From JAYEKL01 sp034660995 (GTDB taxonomy: Bacteria; Patescibacteriota; Minisyncoccia; JAHIHE01; JAGLIN01), in the NCBI GenBank assembly GCA_034660995.1, contig JAYEKL010000024.1, positions 1 to 21,774 of the forward strand: a DNA stretch of 21,774 nt. The letters run 5' to 3'. The notes beneath the pieces are model-generated. The model did not search any database. It was not told the origin of the DNA and saw only the letters and a program-made list of their open reading frames with translations. A program made the translations under genes and the position numbers. Below, one piece after another: positions 11,357-19,373 of the stretch; the first letter of the stretch is position 1; the number at the start of each line of letters is the position of its first letter.

Positions 11357-14241
11357 TTTGTCATCTCCTCCCAATTGTCCCCCATTTTTAGATCAACTAC
11401 GATTGGTACTGAAAAATCTATTTCTTTTCCATCTAAATTTAAATGACAATTTTCCATAATCTCTTTTATTTCTTTTGTCGCTTCAGAAATATTATCTTCT
11501 TTTATAGAAAATAACAATTCATCATGGACTTGAAGAAGTATCTCTATCGCATTCTCATTTTTATTATTATATTCATCAACCCACTTATCAACTTTAAGCA
11601 TTGCAATTTTCATAATATCAGCCGCAGTCCCTTGAATCGGCATATTAATTGCCATTCTTTCTGCCATATTTTTAACCATAGCGTTTGAAGAATTTAATTC
11701 TGGCAAATATCTCCTGCGTCCCCAAATCGTTTCAGCATATCCAATTTTTCTTGCGTCTTCTTTGGATTTTTCTATGTACTGAGCAACACCAGAAAACTTT
11801 TTCATATAATTTTCTATAAATTCTTTAGCTTTATCTCTTTCAATTCCAGCTGACCGCGCAAATCCATAAATACCCATTCCATAAATTACACCAAAATTCA
11901 ACGCTTTAGCAGACCTTCTCATTTGAGATGTTACCTCTTCAACTGGAACCTGATTTACTTCAGCAGCCGTTGCAACGTGAATATCTAAACCTTTATTAAA
12001 TATTTCTTTCATCTTTTTATCATCCGCAACCATAGCTATGACCCGAAGTTCAATTTGCGAATAATCTGCAGAAACAAGTTTCTTGCTAACTTTCGCAATA
12101 AAAGCTTTTCTAATTTTTCTGCCAACCTCAGTTCTAATCGGAATATTTTGTAAATTAGGCTTTGAAGAAGAAAGACGTCCTGTAGCTGTTACAGTTTGAT
12201 TAAATGTTGTGTGAAGTTTGGTAGTTTTTTTACTAATAAGTTTTGGCAAAGCATCAACATAAGTATTTTTTAATTTTACAAATTCTTTGTATTCAGAAAT
12301 AAATGACACAATAATATGAGACTCTTTAAGCTTCTCAAGCTCTGGAGCGGCTGTAGAATATCCAGATTGTGTCTTTTTAATATTGTTAGTCGGCAATTTC
12401 ATCTTTCCAAATAAAACCTGCGATAGTTGTTGAGAAGATTTTATGTTAAAATTATTATCACCAGAAAGAGTATGAATTTTTTCTTCTAGTTTAAAAATTT
12501 TATTGGACAAATCACCCGAGAGAACTTTTAAAAGCTGCGTATCTAAAATAACACCATTCATTTCCATTTTTACCAATACTTTTATAAGAGGCATCTCCAT
12601 CTTATAAAAAAGATTGTTCATCTCCTCTTTTTTTAATTTTTCTTTTAAAATTCTATAAAGCTCAAAGAAATAAATTATATTGTTGTGTTGTTGTGTTGTT
12701 GTGTTGTTATCCTTTTTGGTATCTTCTGTTTGCAATTCTTTCTCATTGTTGGCTCCATTCTCCTGAGTGGAGCCTATTTGCAATTCTTTCTCATTGTTGG
12801 CTCCATTCTCCTGAGTGGAGCCTATTTGCAATTTTTCATTTTTTAACTCCACTGAATTCATATGCCCTAAATAATCAAAAATTATTTTATCCAAACTATA
12901 ATCTCTTTTTCCTGGATCAAGTAAATAGGATGCAAGCATTATATCAAAGTCCAAACCATTAATATCTATACCGTGATTACATAAAACTTCAATATCGCGC
13001 TTGAAAAAATATCCTATTTTTTTATAATTTTCATCTTCTAAAATAGGTTTTATAATTTTGTACAAACGAGACATTGCCTCATTCGTACGACATTCAGAAG
13101 TATTGAATAAATTAGGCTTGTTATCGTTAAGAACTAGCGACATATAATATATTGGACTTGTTTTCCACATAAAAACCATTCCAGTTAAATCTCTCTGTTT
13201 AGCATCATCATCACTACTTCTTGTTTGAAAAGCAAATATTTTTTGTTTTTTTAATTCTTTTAAAAACTTATTAAATTTTTCATCCGTATCTAAAATTATA
13301 TGCTTAGCGCGTTTTTTATTTTCCTGATCCACTGTTTCAAGTTCCTTGTTCATATTATTCGCTTCATTCACTCTATTTATTAAACTATAAAATTCCAACT
13401 CCTTGAATAAACTATTTAATTTCCCCTTATCATAATTCCCCCAGATACAATCATCTAAGTCTAATTTTATATTCATATCACATTTTATAGTTGCCAATTC
13501 CTTGCTCATTAATGCTTCTTCCTTTTGCGCGATTAATTTCTCCTTAATTTTTGGCTTTATCATCTCTTCTGTTTTGCCTTCTTCAATAGCCTTATATAAT
13601 TTTTCTATTGACCCAAAGTTTTTAAGAAGTTCGCTTGCTCCTTTCTCGCCGATGCCTTTAACTCCAGGAATATTATCAGATGGATCACCACGAAGACCTT
13701 TGAAATCTATAATTTGCTCCGGACTTAATCCATATCTTTTTTTAACAGCTTCCTCGTCATAGATTACAGTATCTTTTATCCCCTTGCGTAATGTATAAAC
13801 TTTAGTATTCTTATCAACCAGTTGCAACGCATCCAAGTCGCCTGTTACAATTGTAATTCGTAATTCGTAATTCGCTTGTTTTGAAAGCGTACCAATTATA
13901 TCATCAGCCTCAAAACCTTTTTTTTCTATAATGGGAATATTAAGAACACCAACTACTTCTTTTATCTTTGGAATTTGATCATAAAATTCCTGGTCTGGTT
14001 TTTTTCTGCCTGCTTTGTACTCGCTATAAATTTTATCACGAAAAGTCCCCCCAGCAACATCAAAAGCGCAAATCATATAATCTGGCTTAAGTTCCTTAAT
14101 AACTTTTAAAAGCACAGAAGTAAATCCGTAAACAGCATTAACCACCTCTCCCTTCTTTGTCGTTAGGGGTGGCAAGGCATGATAAGCGCGATGCATTAAC
14201 GCATTACCATCAATAAGAATTAACTTTTTGATTTTATTCAT
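11341..14241 (-). CDS. polA: DNA polymerase I (966 aa)
   Basis: PolA fills gaps and removes RNA primers. The 5' nuclease domain (about 1-290) shows LILIDGNALMHRAYH, EADDIIGTL, VTGDLDALQLV and GLRGDPSDNIPGVKGIGEKGA. The 3'-5' exonuclease-like domain (about 310-470) is inactive by sequence: the DxE motif is Q339-T-R341. The polymerase domain has motif A DYSQIELR (Asp 726), the O-helix RRSAKALNFGVIYG (Lys 779) and motif C QVHDELLF (Asp 907), all intact. A non-conserved insert at about 474-521 between exonuclease and polymerase domains is made of repeats: a 16-residue tandem duplication and a TTGTTGTG tract. The length is somewhat above the 928 of E. coli. No Shine-Dalgarno motif is present. Confidence 0.97.
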   Translation of the reverse strand: MNKIKKLILIDGNALMHRAYHALPPLTTKKGEVVNAVYGFTSVLLKVIKELKPDYMICAFDVAGGTFRDKIYSEYKAGRKKPDQEFYDQIPKIKEVVGVLNIPIIEKKGFEADDIIGTLSKQANYELRITIVTGDLDALQLVDKNTKVYTLRKGIKDTVIYDEEAVKKRYGLSPEQIIDFKGLRGDPSDNIPGVKGIGEKGASELLKNFGSIEKLYKAIEEGKTEEMIKPKIKEKLIAQKEEALMSKELATIKCDMNIKLDLDDCIWGNYDKGKLNSLFKELEFYSLINRVNEANNMNKELETVDQENKKRAKHIILDTDEKFNKFLKELKKQKIFAFQTRSSDDDAKQRDLTGMVFMWKTSPIYYMSLVLNDNKPNLFNTSECRTNEAMSRLYKIIKPILEDENYKKIGYFFKRDIEVLCNHGIDINGLDFDIMLASYLLDPGKRDYSLDKIIFDYLGHMNSVELKNEKLQIGSTQENGANNEKELQIGSTQENGANNEKELQTEDTKKDNNTTTQQHNNIIYFFELYRILKEKLKKEEMNNLFYKMEMPLIKVLVKMEMNGVILDTQLLKVLSGDLSNKIFKLEEKIHTLSGDNNFNIKSSQQLSQVLFGKMKLPTNNIKKTQSGYSTAAPELEKLKESHIIVSFISEYKEFVKLKNTYVDALPKLISKKTTKLHTTFNQTVTATGRLSSSKPNLQNIPIRTEVGRKIRKAFIAKVSKKLVSADYSQIELRVIAMVADDKKMKEIFNKGLDIHVATAAEVNQVPVEEVTSQMRRSAKALNFGVIYGMGIYGFARSAGIERDKAKEFIENYMKKFSGVAQYIEKSKEDARKIGYAETIWGRRRYLPELNSSNAMVKNMAERMAINMPIQGTAADIMKIAMLKVDKWVDEYNNKNENAIEILLQVHDELLFSIKEDNISEATKEIKEIMENCHLNLDGKEIDFSVPIVVDLKMGDNWEEMTNILTY
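12680..12703. repeat. TTGTTGTG x3 inside polA
   Basis: Three perfect 8-bp units (24 bp, so in frame) encode part of NNTTTQQHNN at about residues 511-521 of PolA, in the linker before the polymerase domain. Confidence 0.88.
12733..12828. repeat. 48-bp tandem duplication carrying a GGCTCC/GGAGCC element, inside polA
   Basis: Two identical 48-bp units (12733-12780, 12781-12828), plus the start of a third, each contain a 24-bp element GGCTCCATTC...GAGTGGAGCC (12751-12774, 12799-12822). The flanks (CATTGTT left, TATTTGCA right) match the AAC and TTTTGCA flanks of the intergenic copies, in the inverted orientation. Each unit encodes IGSTQENGANNEKELQ, using the reading phase GGC|TCC. The duplication must be recent, since the units are identical. 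Confidence 0.92.
13854..13874. repeat. TAATTCG x3 inside polA
   Basis: Three perfect 7-bp units (21 bp, in frame) encode NYELRI just before VTGDLDALQLV in the 5' nuclease domain. It is the same word family as the femAB tract at 3926-3967. Confidence 0.8.
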
Positions 14242-14303
14242 TTTTGTTATTATTATTTCTACCCGGCTTTAGCATCAAGCTTTTGTGAAAATCTATTTCT
14301 TAA

Positions 14304-14573
14304 TCAAAAATCAGAAGTGATTACATCTTCTTTTTCATTGTTTGGTTTATTTTTTTCTGGCCATTGTTTCACATCATTTTTCATTATAATATAATTTCTG
14401 ATTATATCTCTATCTTCTTCAATTTTTTCCTCCAGTAATTTAATATTCTTTTTTAAGCTTACAACTTCTTTTTCTATTTCATGAAACATTGTTTCGTCTT
14501 TTATATTAATCCTTTTTTTCAAATTTTCTTCCAATTTATTTAATCTCCCGTCTAAATATGTTTTTGTGATCAT
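14304..14573 (-). CDS. Small coiled-coil protein (89 aa)
   Basis: I do not recognise a named family. Residues about 8-70 (LNKLEENLKKRINIKDETMFHEIEKEVVSLKKNIKLLEEKIEEDRDIIRNYI) have the heptad spacing of Leu/Ile expected for a coiled coil, and the tail is polar and probably disordered. Small proteins of this type with a TKTYLD..L opening occur in many CPR genomes, from memory. It lies between tsaE and polA on the same strand, 62 bases before the polA start. Reading-frame conservation and position support a real gene, but no function can be given. Confidence 0.68.
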   Translation of the reverse strand: MITKTYLDGRLNKLEENLKKRINIKDETMFHEIEKEVVSLKKNIKLLEEKIEEDRDIIRNYIIMKNDVKQWPEKNKPNNEKEDVITSDF

Positions 14574-14580
14574 ATATCTC

Positions 14581-14612
14581 TATTGTTAAATTGTTGTATT
14601 GTTAAATTATTC
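14581..14612. repeat. 16-bp TATTGTTAAATTxTT words upstream of the coiled-coil gene
   Basis: Two imperfect 16-bp tandem units lie 8 bases upstream of the start at 14573, in the position where a Shine-Dalgarno motif would be sought. Confidence 0.7.
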
Positions 14613-14665
14613 TACCACGACAACAAAGCAATGTAGTAATAAATCGATTTACCTAAAAATCAATT

Positions 14666-15121
14666 TTAAAAACTTATTTTGCGTGTATTTTCGTCAACAA
14701 ATTTGAAATTTAAATTCAATCTATTTTTTGGTAGAATTTTTTCAATCTTTTCTGGCCATTCTATAACTATAATATTATTCTCTCCACTTATTATTTCTGG
14801 AAATCCCAAATCTAAAATTTCCTTATAAGAAGATATGCGATAACAATCAAAATGATATAAATTATATTTTTTATTCGCTTTTTTAGAAGAATTATATTTT
14901 TTCATAATTAAAAATGTCGGACTATTTACTATTCCATTAACTCCTAATCCTTTAGCTAGACCTTGAGTAAATACCGTCTTTCCTCCCCCTAAATCTCCAG
15001 AAAGACAAATCAACCAATTTGAATTCTTTTTTTTATTCATCTCAAACCATTCTTCCAATAATATTTTCGCAAATTCCTCTGTTTCCTCGGGATTTTTTGT
15101 TGTTATCTGATTTTTAGACAT
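14666..15121 (-). CDS. tsaE: tRNA threonylcarbamoyladenosine biosynthesis ATPase TsaE (151 aa)
   Basis: TsaE is the small ATPase that drives the TsaB-TsaD complex in t6A formation. The Walker A motif GDLGGGKT (about residues 42-49) is followed by VNSPTFLIMKKY (switch region), YHFDCYRI and IIVIEWPEKIEKILP, all characteristic of the family. The length is typical. It lies 28 bases downstream of the DUF218-like gene on the same strand and upstream of the coiled-coil gene and polA. Its partner tsaD is in the window at a separate locus (4641-5828). There is no Shine-Dalgarno motif before the ATG. Confidence 0.95.
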   Translation of the reverse strand: MSKNQITTKNPEETEEFAKILLEEWFEMNKKKNSNWLICLSGDLGGGKTVFTQGLAKGLGVNGIVNSPTFLIMKKYNSSKKANKKYNLYHFDCYRISSYKEILDLGFPEIISGENNIIVIEWPEKIEKILPKNRLNLNFKFVDENTRKISF

Positions 15122-15149
15122 ATTAAATTTTATTTATCTTCTTATTCTT

Positions 15150-15824
15150 TTATAATTTACCGAGTCTCATCTCCCAAAATTTTTTAATTTCTTTTTCGTG
15201 ATCTTTAGACTTTACTTCTCGTAAAAATTTTAATTTTTCTTCAACAGATTTTCTGTGCTTTTTTAAATTCTCCCGACCTTTTAATGCCCAAAGAGAATGT
15301 TTCAGCTCTTCTTTTTCCTTTTTTGTAATAAATTCGGGATCCAAGTATCTATTTGAGGAAGTGTCAAAATCAACCGTAACTATGCAACATTTATAATTTT
15401 TATTAAATATTATTTTAGACAGTTTTTTTATTCTCCTTTCTCTTGTTTGTTCACAAAAAATATAAATATTTGCTTTGTTTATTTTTCTTTTAGAAATAAT
15501 TTTCTTACAGAATAAAAAATTTTCCAATGTTGAAATTGATTTCTTTTCTGGTATTAAAACCCAATTCTTGGTAAGATTTTTTACAAATTGTCTTTTGCGC
15601 AACAGATCAAAAAGCTTTATCATTTCATCAGCTTCATTTCTTTTATACGGTTTACGACAATCAGTCACTCCTCCACTAAAAATTATAACAGGATTAACTA
15701 TTTCATTTTTAGCAAAAATATCATAAATTTTATTAAAAACTATTTTCAAATAAAGATTATAGTTTTCGTCTTTTAAAATATCTTTTGGCACACCATAACC
15801 AAAGATCAAAAAAATGTTTTTCAT
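15150..15824 (-). CDS. DUF218/YdcF-like protein (224 aa)
   Basis: The N-terminal two thirds follow the DUF218 layout: a beta strand IFLIFGYGVP, then VIIFSGGVTDCRKPYKRNEADEMIKLF (about residues 46-72; family: xxSGG...xEAxxM), then IPEKKSISTLENFLFCKKII (about 91-110; family: Ex.S.nTxEN) and a strand around IYIFCEQTRERRIKKL. DUF218 includes the E. coli YdcF/SanA/ElyC proteins, some with envelope roles; the enzymatic activity is not settled. No membrane helix is present, so it would be cytoplasmic. The C-terminal 60 residues are charged and helical. It leads the minus-strand block through tsaE to polA. A -10-like TATAAT lies at 15853-15858 without a clear -35. Confidence 0.6.
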   Translation of the reverse strand: MKNIFLIFGYGVPKDILKDENYNLYLKIVFNKIYDIFAKNEIVNPVIIFSGGVTDCRKPYKRNEADEMIKLFDLLRKRQFVKNLTKNWVLIPEKKSISTLENFLFCKKIISKRKINKANIYIFCEQTRERRIKKLSKIIFNKNYKCCIVTVDFDTSSNRYLDPEFITKKEKEELKHSLWALKGRENLKKHRKSVEEKLKFLREVKSKDHEKEIKKFWEMRLGKL

Positions 15825-15968
15825 AAAATCTTTTATAACTTATTACACTTTCATTATACCCTCTAAACAAGATATAATCTAGTATTTAACATATAAAAGG
15901 CTCTGATAAGCTAAATTGTTTAAATATTTTTACGTTAATATGTTTAAATGTTAAAATGTTAAAATGTT

Positions 15969-16038
15969 AAAATGATGCGCAAAATGATGCGCGGAGTTGA
16001 CATAATTTTTAAATATGTTAGATTGACTAATCAACTCC
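15969..16038. repeat. Direct and inverted repeats in the 15825-16217 gap
   Basis: This 393-base intergenic stretch starts with TGTTAAAA words (15934-15970). Two perfect direct copies of AAAATGATGCGC follow (15969-15980, 15981-15992). An inverted repeat GGAGTTGA (15993-16000) / TCAACTCC (16031-16038) then encloses a TTGACA (15997-16002) with no good -10 at normal spacing. The pattern could be a regulatory site, but no protein can be assigned to it. Confidence 0.55.
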
Positions 16039-16073
16039 AGTTTAGATTTTGTATAACTGTATGATTAAGGCCT

Positions 16074-16165
16074 GCTAATTTTCTTATAATCTCCCTCTAG
16101 AGAGACTGGGAGTGTGTTAAATTAGCGAAAAACCCACCCCTAACCCCTCCCATAGAGGGGAATCT
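16074..16165. repeat. Composite hairpin repeat, left of the DHH-family gene
   Basis: GCTAATTT (16074-16081) pairs with AAATTAGC (16119-16126). Nested inside is CTCCC...GGGAG (16091-16112). To the right is a C-rich stretch, ACCCACCCCTAACCCCTCCC, whose CCCCT pairs with AGGGG (16144-16160). The same modules recur in the same order at 17497-17594. Confidence 0.65.
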
Positions 16166-16183
16166 GGCCTCTAATTGTAGAAG

Positions 16184-16201
16184 TTAACACTATAATGTTA
16201 A
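16184..16201 (+). promoter_or_regulatory. -10 box within a TTAACA/TGTTAA palindrome before the DHH-family gene
   Basis: A perfect TATAAT (16191-16196) sits in the palindrome TTAACA-CTATAA-TGTTAA. The implied transcript start is only about 15 bases before the ATG at 16218. No -35 is recognisable, so activator dependence or a false match is possible. Confidence 0.4.
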
Positions 16202-16217
16202 TTAAAACAACCAAAAA

Positions 16218-17357
16218 ATGGGCTTATCTCCAAAAGAACAAATAATAGATCAAATAACTAAAAGTGAAACTATTTTACTTTGTGTTAACAAAAATCCAAA
16301 TGGAGACGCTTTGGGCGCTGCTTTGGGTCTTTATTTGGCCTTAAAAAAATTAGGTAAAAAAACAGATATCGTAAGTCCAACAGCCATTTTAGAAAAGTAT
16401 TCTTTTTTGCCATCTTCAAATCTAATAACTCACAAGCTTGAAGGTGCTCGCGATTATATATTTTCTGTAGATATTAAAAAAGATAAACTTCAACAATTAA
16501 GATATGAGGTTCAAGATAATAAATTAAAAATATTTATAACAACTAAAAGCAGTGATTTAAACGAAAAAGATGTAACACTTGAATCTTCCAAATTTAAATA
16601 TGATTTAATAATAATTCTTGGAACTTCAGACTTGGAAAACCTCGGTGATATTTATGATAATAATCCAGAACTTTTTTACGAAGCTCCCGTGATTAACATT
16701 GACAACAACCCTTCAAATGAATATTTTGGAAAAATAAATCTAGTAGATGTTGCCACATCATCAACTTCAGAAATAGTATACAATATTATAACTAATCTTG
16801 ACGAAAAATTATTTAACAATCAAATCGCAACAAATTTATTAGCTGGTATAATTTCAAAAACAAACAGTTTTCAAAACAAAAACACGACTCCAAAAGCATT
16901 TTTAGCCGCAGCCTCTCTTATTACGAAAGGAGCTAACAAAGAAGATATTATTAGATATTTATATAAGACAAAATCAATATCAATCATAAAGCTTATGGGA
17001 GTAATTATGTCTACTTTAAAATACAATAGCCAATATAAATTAGGTTGGTCTATTATAACAAAAAATGAACTTGAGAGAACAAATGCAACTCCTGAAAATC
17101 TTAGTTTAGTTGTAAATGAATTAGCTAATAGCTCTCCTGAATTTGATATGATGCTTCTTTTATATAAAAATAATGGTAAAATTAATGGAATTGTCAATTT
17201 CTCTGAGAAACTAGAAACTAGCGCTCTTACAAAATTACTAAACGGAACAATACAAGACAGTCAAATTATTTTTGTCTCAAGCAAAACTGCAATAGACCTA
17301 GCAGAAAAAGAAACTTTGAAAAAAATCAAAGAATGGAAAGATGGGATGAGTATTTAG
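16218..17357 (+). CDS. DHH-family phosphoesterase-like protein with lost metal ligands (379 aa)
   Basis: The overall pattern is that of NrnA-type DHH phosphoesterases, which cleave nanoRNA or cyclic dinucleotide products: NPNGDALGAALGLYLALKKLG (26-46), a central VINIDNNPSNEYFGKINLVD (158-177), SSTSEIVYNII (181-191) and LLAGIISKTNSF (207-218). The usual ligands are mostly absent. The first His is Asn 24, the Asp of PDGD is Asn 28, the strand Asp is Gly 135, the DHH triad is Asp162-Asn-Asn, and the Asp of GIxxDTxxF is Lys 214. The DHHA1 GGxxxAAG motif is not recognisable either. Asp 30 and Asp 162 remain. I infer a non-catalytic paralogue. It sits upstream of pilB on the same strand, but with a terminator between them. 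Confidence 0.8.
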   Translation: MGLSPKEQIIDQITKSETILLCVNKNPNGDALGAALGLYLALKKLGKKTDIVSPTAILEKYSFLPSSNLITHKLEGARDYIFSVDIKKDKLQQLRYEVQDNKLKIFITTKSSDLNEKDVTLESSKFKYDLIIILGTSDLENLGDIYDNNPELFYEAPVINIDNNPSNEYFGKINLVDVATSSTSEIVYNIITNLDEKLFNNQIATNLLAGIISKTNSFQNKNTTPKAFLAAASLITKGANKEDIIRYLYKTKSISIIKLMGVIMSTLKYNSQYKLGWSIITKNELERTNATPENLSLVVNELANSSPEFDMMLLLYKNNGKINGIVNFSEKLETSALTKLLNGTIQDSQIIFVSSKTAIDLAEKETLKKIKEWKDGMSI

Positions 17358-17383
17358 TATTAAGTATTAAGTATTTTTATAGT

Positions 17384-17405
17384 AACAGGCTTATAGCCTG
17401 TTTTT
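17384..17405 (+). terminator. Rho-independent terminator of the DHH-family gene
   Basis: AACAGGCT - TAT - AGCCTGTT is a perfect 8-bp stem followed by TTT, 26 bases after the stop. Confidence 0.88.
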
Positions 17406-17443
17406 ATATTGCCAATTTTATTTCTGTTTTTATTTCTTGCCAA

Positions 17444-17594
17444 CTCCCCGCCTATTTAGTAATATATAAATAGGGACTGGTGATTTTTACCGATCACTCC
17501 CCTTTTGAGATAGGCAGGGAGCGCGTAACAAGATTTTTAACACACCCCCACCCCACCCTTCTCCAAAGAGGAATTGTAAGAAAATCAGCAGACC
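17444..17594. repeat. Composite hairpin repeat, right of the DHH-family gene
   Basis: A 78-bp segment (17444-17521) has terminal inverted repeats CTCCCCGCCTAT / ATAGGCAGGGAG (11 of 12). Within and after it come CTCCCC...GGGAG (17497-17521), TTAACACACCCCCACCCC and TCTCC...AGAGGAAT. The end, AAGAAAATCAGCAGACC (17576-17594), is the reverse complement, with changes, of 16069-16086. These are the same modules as in 16074-16165. They fill most of the 270-base gap before pilB, and I see no clear pilB promoter among them. Confidence 0.65.
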
Positions 17595-17627
17595 CTAAGT
17601 AGTGTAAATAAATAATGTCTTAATAAT

Positions 17628-19349
17628 ATGCAACATGTAACTAAAATAAATAATCGAAGTCTAAAAAAAGAATTGCGTGAAAAAATTCAAGACGAAACAA
17701 TAAAAAGATTATATCACAAAAGCGAAGAAGAAAGAGCAACAGCTATCGCAAAAAAGTTTGAACTACCATATGTAGATCTAAGTTTGGTTCCAGTTGAAGC
17801 CGAAACTGTAAATTCAATTCCAGAAGAAGATGCTAAAAAAGCTGAAGTGGCTGTTACTTATAAAGTTGGTAAGAAACTTCAAATAGCAGTTATTGATCCA
17901 GAAAAATATGAGACAAAAAAACTTCTTCATAAAATTAAAAAGGAAGACGGAATAAGCTATAGCTTAATTGTAGTTTCAAGAGACAGTATTAAAAAGGCTT
18001 GGGCAAGTTATAGGGCTGGAACAGTTACAGAAACATTTGAAAATCGCGGATTGTCATTAAAAAAAGAAGATTTAACTGAATTTGAAAAAGGAATAAATAA
18101 TATTATTGACCTAAAAAAAAGAATTTCAGAAATAAACACAACCGAAATATTTAATATAATTGTAGCTGGCGCTATAAAAACAAATTCTAGTGATATTCAC
18201 ATTGAACCAAATCTAGATTATGTCAGACTAAGATACAGGGTTGATGGAGTTCTTCAAGATATTGTCAAATTACCTAAAAAGGTTCATAGAACTATAGTTT
18301 CAAGAGTAAAAATGCTTTCAAAAATGAAATTAAATATTTCTAATATTCCGCAGGATGGACACTTCAATATTAATTTAGAAAATACTCAAATAAACATTAG
18401 GAGTTCTATTCTTCCTAGCAGTTATGGAGAAACTATAGTTTTGAGAGTCTTGTCAGAAGACATAACAGGACTTAATCTAGATGAGCTAGGACTTAATCAA
18501 TATTATCTTGAAAAAGTTGAAGAACAAATTATAAAACCTACCGGAATGATACTAACCACAGGACCAACTGGAAGTGGAAAAACAACAACTTTATACTCCT
18601 TTATTCACAGAATAAACCAACCAAGTGTAAAAATTATAACTTTGGAAAATCCAGTAGAATACAGAGTAGAAGGAATATCTCAAACCGAAGTTGGACATGG
18701 TAAAGAAATTACTTTCGCTGATGGATTAAAGGCAGTTGTAAGACAAGATCCAGACATTCTAATGGTAGGAGAAATAAGGGGTCCAGAAACAGCAGAAATC
18801 TCAATTCAAGCCGCTCTAACAGGGCATTTAGTGCTTTCAACTCTTCATACAAATAACGCAGCAGGGGCAATACCGCGACTACTTCATTTGAAAGTTAATC
18901 CAGCATTGATTTCTCCATCAATCAATTTGGTTATTGCTCAAAGACTTGTTAGAAAGTTGTGTCCACACTGTAAAGAAGAATATAAACCAGCCGAAGAAAC
19001 GATAGACAGAATAAAAGAGATTGTTTCAGACATACCAAGAAACAATGGCGTAAAAATTCCAAAAGAAATAAAAACTATTTACAGAAGCAAGGGATGCTCT
19101 AAATGTAATTTTATCGGCTATTCTGGGCGAGTTGGAATTTATGAAATGTTTTCCATCACACCAAACATAGAAAAAATTATCTTAAAAGATGCATCGTCTT
19201 CAGATATTACGAAAATAATTAGAGAAGAAGGGATGATTTCCATGAAAGAAGATGGAATATTAAAAGCTTTAAAAGGCACAACTTCACTTGAAGAAATAAG
19301 AAGAATTTCAGGAGAAATTTTTAGCAAGAAAAAACAGGTTAAGAGTTAG
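17628..19349 (+). CDS. pilB: Type IV pilus assembly / type II secretion ATPase PilB/GspE (573 aa)
   Basis: This hexameric ATPase powers pilin polymerisation from the cytoplasmic face. An N-terminal MshEN-like domain (about 1-130, FELPYVDLSLVPVEAE...) precedes the catalytic core. Walker A is GPTGSGKT (312-319), the Asp-box region is SSDIHIEP, Walker B is DPDILMVGE (374-382), and the His box is TGHLVLSTLHTN (398-409). The zinc-binding cysteines are C445/C448 and C490/C493. The ending GRVGIYEMFSIT is also typical. All motifs are intact, so it should be active. The usual neighbours pilT and pilC and the pilins are not in the window. The alternative name GspE cannot be excluded; in CPR the T4P role is more likely. 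No Shine-Dalgarno motif is visible. Confidence 0.95.
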   Translation: MQHVTKINNRSLKKELREKIQDETIKRLYHKSEEERATAIAKKFELPYVDLSLVPVEAETVNSIPEEDAKKAEVAVTYKVGKKLQIAVIDPEKYETKKLLHKIKKEDGISYSLIVVSRDSIKKAWASYRAGTVTETFENRGLSLKKEDLTEFEKGINNIIDLKKRISEINTTEIFNIIVAGAIKTNSSDIHIEPNLDYVRLRYRVDGVLQDIVKLPKKVHRTIVSRVKMLSKMKLNISNIPQDGHFNINLENTQINIRSSILPSSYGETIVLRVLSEDITGLNLDELGLNQYYLEKVEEQIIKPTGMILTTGPTGSGKTTTLYSFIHRINQPSVKIITLENPVEYRVEGISQTEVGHGKEITFADGLKAVVRQDPDILMVGEIRGPETAEISIQAALTGHLVLSTLHTNNAAGAIPRLLHLKVNPALISPSINLVIAQRLVRKLCPHCKEEYKPAEETIDRIKEIVSDIPRNNGVKIPKEIKTIYRSKGCSKCNFIGYSGRVGIYEMFSITPNIEKIILKDASSSDITKIIREEGMISMKEDGILKALKGTTSLEEIRRISGEIFSKKKQVKS

Positions 19350-19373
19350 AAGATTAGGAATTAGAACATTAGG

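Noticed and set aside
13201..13300. Loss of the PolA 3'-5' exonuclease DxE motif as a novelty
   Set aside because: Inactive exonuclease domains are common in bacterial DNA polymerase I.
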